Below, piece by piece: positions 25,715 through 34,073 of a stretch of 64,000 bases of DNA (its first letter is position 1; the number at the start of each line of letters is the position of its first letter). The position numbers and the translations under genes were made by a program. Below the pieces are notes generated by a model. It made no database searches, was not told where the DNA came from, and saw only the letters and a list, made by a program, of their open reading frames with translations. This DNA comes from Streptomyces sp. ML-6. Its GTDB lineage: Bacteria; Actinomycetota; Actinomycetes; Streptomycetales; Streptomycetaceae. The stretch lies in the NCBI RefSeq assembly GCF_030116705.1, contig NZ_JAOTIK010000002.1, positions 62,001 through 126,000 on the forward strand, written 5' to 3'.

Positions 25715-27167
25715 TCATGTCATAGTGAGCCACGGGGTCGGGATGAGTGTTCCCCGGTATCGGTATCTGGTCGTGCTCACCTTTGCCGGGTTGAACAATT
25801 CCGCTTCCTCCGTGGCAGGCCACCAGCCACCGCCGTAATAGCGTCGACGGAGCTGCTTCCAAGTGATCCCGGGATGCTTGCGCCGGATCCATCGCGTCAT
25901 CCTCATCCACGTGTAGTGGCTGAGGTAACAGAAAGCGACGTTCGACACTCCGGGACGGAAGTACGCGCACCATCCCCGCAACACCGAGTTCAGCCGGTGG
26001 AGCAAGGACTCCAGCGACAAGCCGACGTTCTGCCGTCCGGTCAGTTCCTTCACCTTGCCCGTTGCGGAACGCACTGACTTCCGTGCCGGATAGGTGTAGA
26101 TGTATTGCCGGTCAGTGCCCGGTTTCCGGTGGCGCTGGATGCGCCATCCGAGAAAATCAAGGCCCTCGTCAATGTGCGTGATCTTTGTCTTCTCCACCGA
26201 CAGGCGAAGGCCCATCGGCTTCAACACCTCCGCGACCTCGTCGCGTAATTCCTCGGCATGCTCACGGCGCCCGAAGACAAGCACGAGGAAATCATCCGCA
26301 TACCGGACCAGCCGATAGTTGGGCAATCCCCGGCGCCGTCTCCTGCGCCGATCCTCGGAGGTGCCATCTGATCCTCCAAGCCCCTGGGCGATGTGCTCGT
26401 CCAGGACCGAGAGCGCGATGTTGGCCAGCAGCGGCGAAGGATCCCGCCCTGCGGGGTTCCGGTGCGTGTGTCCGTGAAGGCTCCGTCCCGGGACAGGATC
26501 CCGGACTTCAAGAACGCCTTCACCAAGGACAGCACCCGCTTGTCCCCGATTCGATTCCTCACCCGCTCCATGAGAGCCGGGTGCGAGACCTCATCGAAGC
26601 ACGCCGTGATGTCGCCCTCCACCACCCACTCATATCCGTGGCTGGCGAGGTAGCGAGTCTCGGCGATCACGCCATGAGCCCGGCGATTCGGGCGGAACCC
26701 ATAGGAACACGGGAGGAAATCCGCTTCGAACACCGGCTCCAGCGCCAGTTTCAAGGACGCCTGGACCACTCGGTCCACCACGGTCGGAATCCCAAGGCGA
26801 CGGAGTTTGCCGTTCGCCTTGGGAATCATCCGCTCACGCACGGGGACCGGCCGGAAACTGCGGTCTCTGATCTGATCCCGCAACCTGCCGAGAAACATCT
26901 CGACTCCTTGCCCGGCCTCAATGGAGCGGGCGGCCCGGCCTCAATGGAGCGGGCGGTCTTCCCGTCCACACCGGCCGTGCGGGCACCCTTGTTTCCCCGG
27001 ACACGGTCCCACGCCACCAACAGGAAGGCGGGATCGGCCACGAGGTTGAACAGATCGTCGAACTTGCGATGAGAATCATCAGCAGCCCAACGGTGCAGCT
27101 TGGTCTGGATATCCAGTACCCGGCGTTCGGCCTTCATAAAGGCCCATTCCAGCTCGTCGGAATTCAC
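25715..27167 (-). pseudogene. Group II intron reverse transcriptase/maturase, two frameshifts
   Basis: Starts GTG 27167 (MNSDELEWAFMKAERR). N-terminal RT-0 region VAWDRVRGNKGARTAGVDG, then a frameshift at a 23 bp tandem duplication (26911-26956), then RERMIPKANGKLRRLGIPTV, LPCSYGFRPNRRAHG, VVEGDITACFDEV and GTPQGGIL. A one-base deletion near 26448 shifts again; the remainder has the active-site RYADDFLVLV and the maturase X domain (LLHRLNSVLRGWCAYFR). No HNH endonuclease domain at the C-terminus. Not translatable as one protein. Confidence 0.9.
26911..26956. repeat. 23 bp tandem duplication in the intron reverse transcriptase
   Basis: Units 26911-26933 and 26934-26956 are identical. Because 23 is not a multiple of three, the duplication by itself shifts the reading frame; deleting one copy restores it. 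Confidence 0.93.
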
Positions 27168-27842
27168 CGGCGACCACCCCCTGGCATTCCAGCATCCTTA
27201 CTGCCGACTTGCTGACCCCCTTCCCTCTGTGGCCGGCTTTCCCGGCCTCGGAGTACTACGGAGTCTCCGTCCTGCCCGACGGCCATCAGCCGGCGATGGG
27301 CCTGCCCTCCACCGGACTGGAGGTCCGGCTTGGGGTGCCCGCGGGCAGTTCCCACGTTCACCACGGAATCAATCGACGGGTGAGGTGCTCAGCTCTACCC
27401 CGGCAGCATCGCCCCGCTTACGCCGCAGGCTTTCGGCGTGGCCTCCTCACCGATACGTGGAATCGGCTTCGGAGTCGACCACCGGCTAGCGGTGGTCGTG
27501 CACTGCATCCGGCCCAGATCCGCCAGGTTCGAGCCGGTGTCGTAATTACGGGGCGTCAAGCACTGATTCCTCGCGTGCACCTTCCCGTCTCACTAGCCGG
27601 ACCCGGACCGTCTGGCAGTGCCAGCCCGTCCCGACGTTGTCGGGGCTGCTTACCGCTCGACTCGGCATCCCCCGAGCCGAACTTCCCCCAGCTTCAACCA
27701 GGTTGCTGCGACAACCCGGCGGTGAAGGTCTCTCACCTCACTCGATTCCATGGCGCCTCGTGGCGCACCCACGAGATACGACAAGCTCGCCGTCCGCTAC
27801 GAGGCGACCGTGCCGGTCTCAGCCAACAACGAGTGGCTGTGA

Positions 27843-27993
27843 CCAGCACCTTCGAAACGCACCCCAGAAGGGTTCCGCGGCCCGGAGGAGGCCTTGCGGA
27901 AGGGAGCTGAAGCGACTGAAGCGGCTGTCGAGCATACGCGCTGAACTACTCCGAGCACCCACCGCAGATTTCGGGGACCTGCCGGTCCAGCGG
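27843..27993. other. Intergenic, right end of the IS5-like relic
   Basis: Follows the transposase relic stop and precedes the convergent sensor phosphatase stop. No gene; presumably the eroded IS end. Confidence 0.4.
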
Positions 27994-30684
27994 TCAGATT
28001 TCCGCGTCGAGGACGTCCGACCGCGCCGCGCCTTCCGCGCTCCCGTCGGGCCGGGGCAACGACATCTCCGCCCAGATGACCTTTCCCTGGGGGGTGTAAC
28101 GGGCGCCCCAACGCTCGGCCAGTTGTGCCACGAGAAACAGGCCGCGGCCCCCTTCGTCCATCGCGGCGGCATCGCGCAGATGGGGCGAGGTGTTGCTGCT
28201 GTCGGCCACCTCACAGGTCAGGGTGCGGTCGTACAGCAGTCGTACGGTGACCGGCGCGGAGCCGTAGCGGATGGCATTGGTGATCAACTCGCTGAGCAGC
28301 AGTTCCGTGGCGAACGCAAGCTCGGACAGACCCCAGTTGTCGACCTGCTCTGCCACGGCAGCGCGCATTCCCGCCACAGCGGCAGGATCGAACGGCACGT
28401 CCCAGTCGGCGACATGGTCGGGCGGGATCGCCCGCGCCCGGGCGATGAGCAGTGCCACATCGTCCTTCGGCCGATCCGGCAGGAGCGCGTCGAGAACCGC
28501 CTGGCAGCTCTCCTCCGGCGACCGGTCGGGATGGCACGCCAGGGCCTGACGCAGCAGCTCGATCCCCACGTCGATGTCCCGGGTGCGGTCCTCGATGAGC
28601 CCATCGGTGTAGAGGACGAACTGCGTGCCCTCCGTCACCTCCAGTTCGGCCGTCTCGAACGGCATGGCGCCCAGGCCCAGGGGCGGGCCGGCCGGCAGGT
28701 CGGGGAACGACACACTGCCGTCGGGCCGGACCAGTGCGGGCAGTGGGTGCCCTGCACGGGCCATGGCGCAGTGGCGGGAGACGGGATCGTAGATCGCGTA
28801 CAGGCAGGTGGCCCCTACGATTCCCGCATCGGCGGCGGTTCCCGCCTCCTCCTGGTCGATGCGCCCGACCAGGTCGTCGAGGTGGTGGAGGATCTCGTCG
28901 GGCGGCAGGTCGAGTGTGGAGAAGTTGTGTACGGCCGTACGCAGTCGTCCCATTGTTGCGGCCGCGTGCAGGCCGTGGCCGACGACATCCCCGACGACCA
29001 GCGCCACCCGGCTGCCCGGGAGAGGGATCACGTCGAACCAGTCGCCGCTCACCCCGGAGATTGCGGGCAGGTAGCGATGGGCGACGTCGAGCGCGCTCTG
29101 TTCGGGCAGGGCCCGCGGGAGCAGGCTGCGCTGCAGAGTCACGGCCATGGCGTGCTCACGGGTGTACCGGCGGGCGTTGTCGATGCTGACGGCTGCCCGC
29201 GCGACCAGCTCTTCGGCCAGGGACAGATCGTCCTCCTCGAACGGCTGGGGCTTCTCGGAGCGCCAGAAGTTGGCCATGCCCAGGATGACGCCCCGTGCCT
29301 GGAGGGGGACCGTGATGAGCGAATGGATGCCGTAACCGACGATCATTCGTGTTCGCTCCGGGTCCTGGGCGAGCCAGCCGGGTGTGGTGGACAGGTCGGG
29401 CACCAGCTCCGGCCGACCGGTGGCGAAGGCCCGGGCCTGGGGTGTGGAGGGGAGAAAGCTGATCAGCTGGCCGACTTTGTACAGGGGATGGTCGTCCCGG
29501 ATGCCGTGTACAGCGGTGCGGTGCATGCCCGTGTCCGTACTGGTCGGCTCGTCACCGTGGAGGACCGGTTCGGCCAGATCGACGGTTGCGAAGTCGGCGA
29601 GCCGGGGGACCGCGATCTCGGTCAGTTCGTCGGCCGTGCGCACCACATCGAGCGTGGTGCCGATACCGAGGCCCGCGTCGTACAGCAGGTTCAGCCGCTC
29701 GCGGGCGTTCTCCGCCCTGCCGGACAGCACCCGCAGTTCTGTGGAGTCACGCAAGGTCGTGACTGTCCCCCGGGGGCCACCGTGACGATCCGTGGGCCGC
29801 TGGTTCACCGCGAGCAGCTGGCCCCCCACGAGATGCACTTCGTCCGTGGCCGCGCGCCCTGAGGCCAGCAGCTCCACCATGCCGGGATCAAGGCTGGACA
29901 AGTCCGAGATGCGTCGCCCCTCGGCGTCGACCGGCAGATCCAGCAACCGTCTGGCCTCGTCGTTGGCCAGCAGCAGTCGGCCGTCCTTGCTGACGATGAG
30001 CACACCTTCGCGTACGGCATGCAGCACCGCGTCGTGGTGCTCGTACATGCGATTCATCTCGGCAGGGCCCAGACGGTGGGTCTGCCGCCGCAGCCGCCTG
30101 GTCACCAGGGCCGTTCCGACCGTGGCCACTCCGAGCACGATCGTTCCTGCGCCGAGGATGATCGGAATCTGCCGCGCCACCGCTCCGGTCACTTTCTCGA
30201 TCTTCACGCCGGCGGCCACCAGGGCGACGACCTGCGAGTGATCGTGGACGGGGACGATCGTCTGCGCCTCGCGGCCGAGCGGGCCGTTGACCGTCTCGGT
30301 GTACACGTGGCCGGCCAGCGCCGGTGCGATGGTGGCGACGACCCTCTTCCCGATCAGCTCAGGCCGGGGATGCGTGTAGCGGATCCCGTTCGTGTCCATC
30401 ACCACGATGAAATCGACGCCCGCCGCCTTCCGCCCCGCCTCGGTGAGCGGCTGGAGCACTCTGGAAGGATCAGGAGCCTTCAGCGCGGTCAGGAGGACCG
30501 GTGAATGGGCGAACGTCTGCGCGACGGCGACGGAGCGGTTTCGCGCCTCCGTACTGCTGGCGTGCCGGGCCTGCACTACGAGTGCCAGCACCGAAGCAGC
30601 CACGAGGAGCACGACCACAACCACCTGCAGGGCGAAGACCTGGCCTGCGAGGCTCCGGGGGCGTTTGCCCGTGAGTGACCGCAT
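27994..30684 (-). CDS. Membrane sensor with PAS, GAF, SpoIIE phosphatase and HATPase domains
   Basis: 896 residues. Two membrane helices (VFALQVVVVVLLVAASVLAL, and PIILGAGTIVLGVATVGTAL) bracket a Cache-like sensor with VVMDTNGIRYTHP, as in CitA/DcuS sensors. Then a PAS domain (VREGVLIVSKDGRLLLAN), a GAF domain (about 350-510, ending with RAAVSIDNARRY), a PP2C/SpoIIE domain with GDWFDVIPLPG and VGDVVGHGLHAAA, and a C-terminal RsbW-like ATPase with LLLSELITNAIRYG. SpoIIE modules dephosphorylate anti-sigma antagonists and HATPase modules bind or phosphorylate them, so the protein probably controls an anti-sigma switch in response to an external ligand. No sigma or antagonist gene is adjacent. 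Confidence 0.88.
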   Translation of the reverse strand: MRSLTGKRPRSLAGQVFALQVVVVVLLVAASVLALVVQARHASSTEARNRSVAVAQTFAHSPVLLTALKAPDPSRVLQPLTEAGRKAAGVDFIVVMDTNGIRYTHPRPELIGKRVVATIAPALAGHVYTETVNGPLGREAQTIVPVHDHSQVVALVAAGVKIEKVTGAVARQIPIILGAGTIVLGVATVGTALVTRRLRRQTHRLGPAEMNRMYEHHDAVLHAVREGVLIVSKDGRLLLANDEARRLLDLPVDAEGRRISDLSSLDPGMVELLASGRAATDEVHLVGGQLLAVNQRPTDRHGGPRGTVTTLRDSTELRVLSGRAENARERLNLLYDAGLGIGTTLDVVRTADELTEIAVPRLADFATVDLAEPVLHGDEPTSTDTGMHRTAVHGIRDDHPLYKVGQLISFLPSTPQARAFATGRPELVPDLSTTPGWLAQDPERTRMIVGYGIHSLITVPLQARGVILGMANFWRSEKPQPFEEDDLSLAEELVARAAVSIDNARRYTREHAMAVTLQRSLLPRALPEQSALDVAHRYLPAISGVSGDWFDVIPLPGSRVALVVGDVVGHGLHAAATMGRLRTAVHNFSTLDLPPDEILHHLDDLVGRIDQEEAGTAADAGIVGATCLYAIYDPVSRHCAMARAGHPLPALVRPDGSVSFPDLPAGPPLGLGAMPFETAELEVTEGTQFVLYTDGLIEDRTRDIDVGIELLRQALACHPDRSPEESCQAVLDALLPDRPKDDVALLIARARAIPPDHVADWDVPFDPAAVAGMRAAVAEQVDNWGLSELAFATELLLSELITNAIRYGSAPVTVRLLYDRTLTCEVADSSNTSPHLRDAAAMDEGGRGLFLVAQLAERWGARYTPQGKVIWAEMSLPRPDGSAEGAARSDVLDAEI

Positions 30685-31214
30685 CTGTGCGCTCCGGAAT
30701 CGGCCGAAACGACTAACCCAGTGCTCTTTGTAACACCGCGAGCTCGAAGGTGCGTGCGGTCAGGGCTCGCTCGGAGGCGGTACCGCGCGTCGGCCCGACG
30801 ACAATCCGGCAGCAGCGGAACCGGCTCGGCGCCAGGGCAGTACGGATTCAACGCCAGGAGTACGGATACCGTCGGCCCGGATCGGCGGGGAGGACCCGGT
30901 CTGGTGGCCCTGGCCCACCACGGACGGCTGGATGCCCTCCGTGATGATGAGGCCTGCCGAGGCGCGCTGGGCGTAATACTCGGCGACGAGATCCGTGGTG
31001 GTGCCGCCCTCACAGGCCAGGCCGCAGGTTATCGGAGCACCGCAATGTGGTGGGCGAGACGGGTACCACACGGGCGATCATGCATGCTTCAGAAATACGC
31101 GGCCGACCAATTACTTGCGTTCCGCGTCCCTGCGGTCCGTTACGACTCGGTACGCGATAGCCGGGGCCGTCAGAGCGATTCGATGGGCCCTGGCGATCCT
31201 GCGAGACTGCTGGC
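30685..31214. other. Intergenic region with a flavin oxidoreductase relic
   Basis: Contains the old yellow enzyme fragment listed separately; the rest shows no gene. The 3' half (31040-31214) holds the likely promoter of the GrpB-like gene. Confidence 0.5.
30895..31002 (-). pseudogene. Old yellow enzyme (NADH:flavin oxidoreductase), N-terminal fragment
   Basis: Reads TTTDLVAEYYAQRASAGLI and ITEGIQPSVVGQG, the conserved N-terminal FMN-binding segment of alkene reductases. Neither a start nor the remaining 300 residues are present. Relic of a deleted gene. Confidence 0.75.
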
Positions 31215-31748
31215 ATGACTGGCATGATCGTGGTCGGCGACTATGACCCCCGATGGCCCGAGCGGTTTGAGGACCTGCGGCAGCGGCTTGCACCTCATGC
31301 CGCGGACCTGGCTGTATCCATCGAGCATGTCGGAAGCACAGCCGTGCCCGGATGTGCCGCCAAGCCGATCATCGACCTCGACATCGTGGTGGCCGAGGAG
31401 GCCACCATGCCCGCGCTGATCTCCCGGCTTTCCGAGCGGGGCTACCGGCACGAAGGCGATTTGGGGATTCCGGGGCGGGAGGCCTTTCAAGCCCCTCCTG
31501 CGGCTCCCGAGCATCACCTGTACAGCGTGGTCAAAGGATCCAGACCCCACCTTGATCACGTCTTGCTCCGTGACTACCTACGTCAGCGGCCCGATGAAGT
31601 CCGGCGCTACAGTGCGTTGAAGGTGGCCCTCGCACAGCGGTTCCGCGCCGACAGCCAGGGCAGACGGGACTACTCGAGGGCGAAGAGCGCTCTGGTGGAG
31701 GAACTGGTCGCGAAGTCCTACGTCGCTCGGGCCGCCGGAGAACCGTGA
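31215..31748 (+). CDS. GrpB-family (UPF0157) nucleotidyltransferase-fold protein
   Basis: 177 residues. The family core is seen: VVGDYDPRWPERFEDL, IEHVGSTAVPGCAAKPIIDLDIVV (a GS plus DxD nucleotidyltransferase-like motif), and HLDHVLLRDYLRQRPDEVRRY. Related proteins appear alone or fused to dephospho-CoA kinase; their reaction is not established. ATG 31215 chosen; ATG 31224 is equally possible. Confidence 0.85.
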   Translation: MTGMIVVGDYDPRWPERFEDLRQRLAPHAADLAVSIEHVGSTAVPGCAAKPIIDLDIVVAEEATMPALISRLSERGYRHEGDLGIPGREAFQAPPAAPEHHLYSVVKGSRPHLDHVLLRDYLRQRPDEVRRYSALKVALAQRFRADSQGRRDYSRAKSALVEELVAKSYVARAAGEP

Positions 31749-31835
31749 CGTGACGGTGGCCGCACGGGTTGGTGATGTCGACGCTGAGCTATTGTCAAAT
31801 CCTGTGGATGACCGGACAGCCCGATGGCCGGTCGA

Positions 31836-32819
31836 TCAAGCAAGCGGCTTGCGGTAGCGGACGTATTCGTTCTGCCGCCGGAACCCCACGCTCTCGTAGA
31901 GGTCGTAGGACCGGTGTGGATTTGCCGTGCCCGTGAACAGCCGGGCGATCGTTGCACCCTGTTCGCGAAGGCTTTGCAGCCCGTCCAGTAGCAGGGCCCG
32001 GCCGATTCCGAGGCGTCGCTGATCCGTCCGGATACTCAGCTCTTCTACCTCGCCCACGGTGTGGTCGTGACGGCGGATGGAGCAGAGGGCGACGCCGACC
32101 ATGTCCTGCCCGTTCCAGGCAGCCCTCCAGCATGCCGGGTCGGCGGTGTCGACGAAGTCCTGGAACGGCCATCTCTGAGTGAAGCCGCTGTCCGCGTACG
32201 AATCGACGACCGTCCTCCAGGCTGCACGGTAGTGGCTTGTCCCGATCGGCCCCGTCCGTATCCCGGCCGGCAGTTCGTCGCCCGGCTCGGGCATCTGCTG
32301 CAGATCGCCCAGCTCCAGCTCGACCAGACTGAAGACACGTCGGTAGCCGGCTGCGCGCAGAAGTGCCGTGGCATCCTGCTCGGAGGTCATGGCGTTCGCG
32401 CCGATCACTGCCGTCCGCGCCGTTCCATGCTGTTTGACGAGCCGGCGGATCCGCTCTTCGGCCCAGCTCAGCATCTCTGAGCCGATGCCCTGGCCGCGAT
32501 GCTCGGGCAAGAGGTAGCCGCGGTGCAGGTATAGCCACGTATCGTCCCGCTCCTGCCACCACCGGATCGTCGAGTAGCCGACGACGCTCCCGTCGCACAC
32601 CACCAGGATCTGGTTCTTGGACGGCTCCTCCAACTTGGCAGAAGCTTCCGCGATCTCGGCTGCTGTCGGGAGCCCTTCCACAACCGACTGGGCATCGACC
32701 CGGTCCCGTTCAGCACACCCCCGCCGCACCGCAGCCATGGCGCCGTGGTCTTCGTCGCCGCGATACGGCCGGAACCCGAAGCCGACCGGAAGGTCCTGTC
32801 CTGCCGTGCCATCCAACAT
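31836..32819 (-). CDS. Tandem GNAT acetyltransferase
   Basis: 327 residues with two GNAT folds. The first (about 10-165) has the acetyl-CoA loop LPEHRGQGIGSEML; the second (about 175-325) has RTDQRRLGIGRALLLDGL and ends with LYESVGFRRQNEYV. Tandem GNAT proteins of this layout include mycothiol synthase-like enzymes, but the mycothiol-specific residues cannot be judged here. Both loops look intact. Substrate unknown. Convergent with the GrpB-like gene. Confidence 0.85.
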   Translation of the reverse strand: MLDGTAGQDLPVGFGFRPYRGDEDHGAMAAVRRGCAERDRVDAQSVVEGLPTAAEIAEASAKLEEPSKNQILVVCDGSVVGYSTIRWWQERDDTWLYLHRGYLLPEHRGQGIGSEMLSWAEERIRRLVKQHGTARTAVIGANAMTSEQDATALLRAAGYRRVFSLVELELGDLQQMPEPGDELPAGIRTGPIGTSHYRAAWRTVVDSYADSGFTQRWPFQDFVDTADPACWRAAWNGQDMVGVALCSIRRHDHTVGEVEELSIRTDQRRLGIGRALLLDGLQSLREQGATIARLFTGTANPHRSYDLYESVGFRRQNEYVRYRKPLA

Positions 32820-32861
32820 GACCGGATGATCTCGAACTTCGAGGCAGGCCCGCCACCCTAT

Positions 32862-33150
32862 TCACGCCGCGGTCGTCTGCGGCCGTTCAACGAGCTGGCC
32901 GCGTTCGAAACAGGCCCCGGCGCGGACGAGGGCAACGAGGTGGGGTGCATTCACGGCTCGCCAGCGGGCCTGGGCGGCCTCGACGAGCTTGAAGACCATC
33001 GCCAGGGCGGCGGCCCGGGATCCGGCACCCTTGGTGACCTTGGTCCGCAGACGGACGGTCGTGAAGGTCGACTCGACGGGGTTGGTTGTCCGCAGGTGGA
33101 TCCAGTGCTCGGCGGGGAAGTCGTAGAACGCCAACAGTTCGTCCTCGTTC
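32862..33150 (-). pseudogene. IS256-family transposase, C-terminal fragment
   Basis: Reads DELLAFYDFPAEHW, LRTTNPVESTFTTVRLRT with the catalytic Glu, and VFKLVEAAQARWRAVNAPHL. Only about 95 of the usual 400 residues remain; the 5' side is joined directly to an unrelated small ORF. A second IS256 relic, of a different subgroup from the one at 1323-2102. Confidence 0.85.
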
Positions 33151-33249
33151 GATGAGCTCCAGGGCGCGGGCGGCGTCGCGGCGGAGTTGCCGGTTCTCGT
33201 CGACGCGGTCCTGAAGAGCCGCGTCGCGGTAGGTGTTGGCGCTGTTCAT
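33139..33249 (-). pseudogene. Small coiled-coil-like ORF cut by the IS256 fragment
   Basis: ATG 33249 reads MNSANTYRDAALQDRVDENR and QLRRDAARALELIE with strong G/C third positions, then runs into IS256 sequence near 33145. Helical, charged, no family recognised. It starts 11 bases after the stop of the preceding small ORF. Confidence 0.5.
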
Positions 33250-33260
33250 GGTCGTGGCCC

Positions 33261-33422
33261 TTACTGCTCGGTGGTGGGCCCGTACTGGGCGTCGTAGATG
33301 CCGCTCATGACCAGGAATCCTTGATTGCGGTGGTGGCGGTTTCGGCATCCATCAGTGTGCTGCACGCGGTTCAGGATCAGGCAGTGGTCGTGGAGTAGTT
33401 CTTCGCGTTCAGGGTGTCTCAT
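33261..33422 (-). CDS. Small ORF of unknown function
   Basis: 53 codons from ATG 33422 (MRHPEREELLHDHCLILNR); an internal ATG at 33308 would give only MSGIYDAQYGPTTEQ. Its frame is open further upstream (EKHQPLTWADGEAIGF), so the true start is uncertain. The codon order with its neighbours suggests a small operon, perhaps from an integrative element. No homolog recognised. Confidence 0.35.
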   Translation of the reverse strand: MRHPEREELLHDHCLILNRVQHTDGCRNRHHRNQGFLVMSGIYDAQYGPTTEQ

Positions 33423-33468
33423 GAAACCGATGGCCTCGCCGTCGGCCCAGGTCAGCGGCTGGTGCTTC

Positions 33469-33579
33469 TCAGCGCCAGACGGCTTCCTGCTCCGCCTCGG
33501 TCACGGCAGTCGTCTCGGCGGCGGACACGGCCAGGGCCTCGGCCAGCTCCTCCCTCGCAATCAGAAGAACGTCCGCCAC
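33469..33579 (-). CDS. Small acidic helical ORF of unknown function
   Basis: 36 codons from GTG 33579 (MADVLLIAREELAEALAVSA). Alanine- and glutamate-rich, with high third-position GC. Its stop overlaps the upstream extension of the next ORF. No family recognised. Confidence 0.35.
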   Translation of the reverse strand: MADVLLIAREELAEALAVSAAETTAVTEAEQEAVWR

Positions 33580-34073
33580 TGCTTCAAGCCGCGGCCGACG
33601 GCCTACCCCACGGAGGTTCGGTGGGGGTGCCGTGCGGTACGGGTGACATGCCGCATCTCAGCATGCCTCGGCGAACTGCCGCTTCCGTGCCGTCGTCGGC
33701 AGCGCTGTTCCCAGGTCGGTGCAGGTAACGCCACCAGTGAGGCAGCGCCCGTCCGGCTTGAGGACGTGTCTGCGTCTGCTGCGCTTGGATGCCGGACCAG
33801 GCACTTCGACGTCGGCATTCAGGCACCGCCGAATGCGTGACAGAGCCAGCCGTGCCCGGCCCGTACACGGCCGGTATGTCCTGGTCGGCCGGCCCGAGAG
33901 ACTGCCTCGTCTGCGAACGGAGGGAGAGCGCCCCGCTCCTCCTGCGCGGCCGGGTGTGCAGGAGGTCTTGGTGGACCTGTCATTTCCAGGACAGGTCCAC
34001 CGGGGTCCCGTGCCGGTGCCGCCGGGCAATCGTCGTCCGGGCAGGTGCGGCGGTTTACCCGCCCGAGCCCTGT
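33580..34073. other. Region of broken frames before the ligase operon end
   Basis: The minus frame 33830-33658 (ADVEVPGPASKRSRRRHVL, then DGRCLTGGVTCTDLG) has coding-like codon use and two Cys but no clear start; it may be another relic. A strong hairpin lies at 33971-34002. Nothing else recognised. Confidence 0.35.
33971..34002 (-). terminator. 12 bp stem hairpin downstream of the ligase operon
   Basis: GGTGGACCTGTC, 8 nt loop, GACAGGTCCACC: a perfect 12 bp stem about 70 bp past the stop of the acyl-CoA ligase. No U-tract on either strand; long GC stems are typical terminators in Streptomyces. Confidence 0.6.

Larger units (their letters stand above)
25586..27768 (-). mobile_element. Group II intron (2183 nt), antisense within an IS5-like transposase gene
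   Basis: On the minus strand the 5' end is GTGCG at 27768, matching the GUGYG consensus, and the 3' end is AC at 25586, matching AY. Excision joins the host transposase codons exactly. Domain V is at 25649-25682; a structured leader of about 600 nt precedes the maturase-type reverse transcriptase gene. The intron is opposite to the transposase, so it cannot be spliced from transposase mRNA. With its reverse transcriptase broken it is immobile unless complemented. Confidence 0.9.
25056..27842 (+). pseudogene. Degenerate IS5-family transposase, split by a group II intron (25056-25585 and 27769-27842)
   Basis: Pieces in several frames: EPDDHGLGRSRGGLTTRLHL, MSLVITAGQRG, then after a shift VRAGQAYGSRANRTYLRKHG and CTIPEKCDQIANRKKRGS, then after another CKERHAMECGINRLKRHRVV with the catalytic Glu. 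Base 25585 joins base 27769 in frame: RHRVV then ATRYDKLAVRYEATV to NEWL and a stop at 27842. At least two frameshifts plus the intron make it non-functional. A different, more distant relative of the intact IS5 transposase at 16305-17186. Confidence 0.85.

Noticed and set aside
27637..29862. 741-codon plus-strand frame opposite the sensor phosphatase
   Set aside because: Antisense shadow running into the group II intron; the minus strand carries all recognisable domains.
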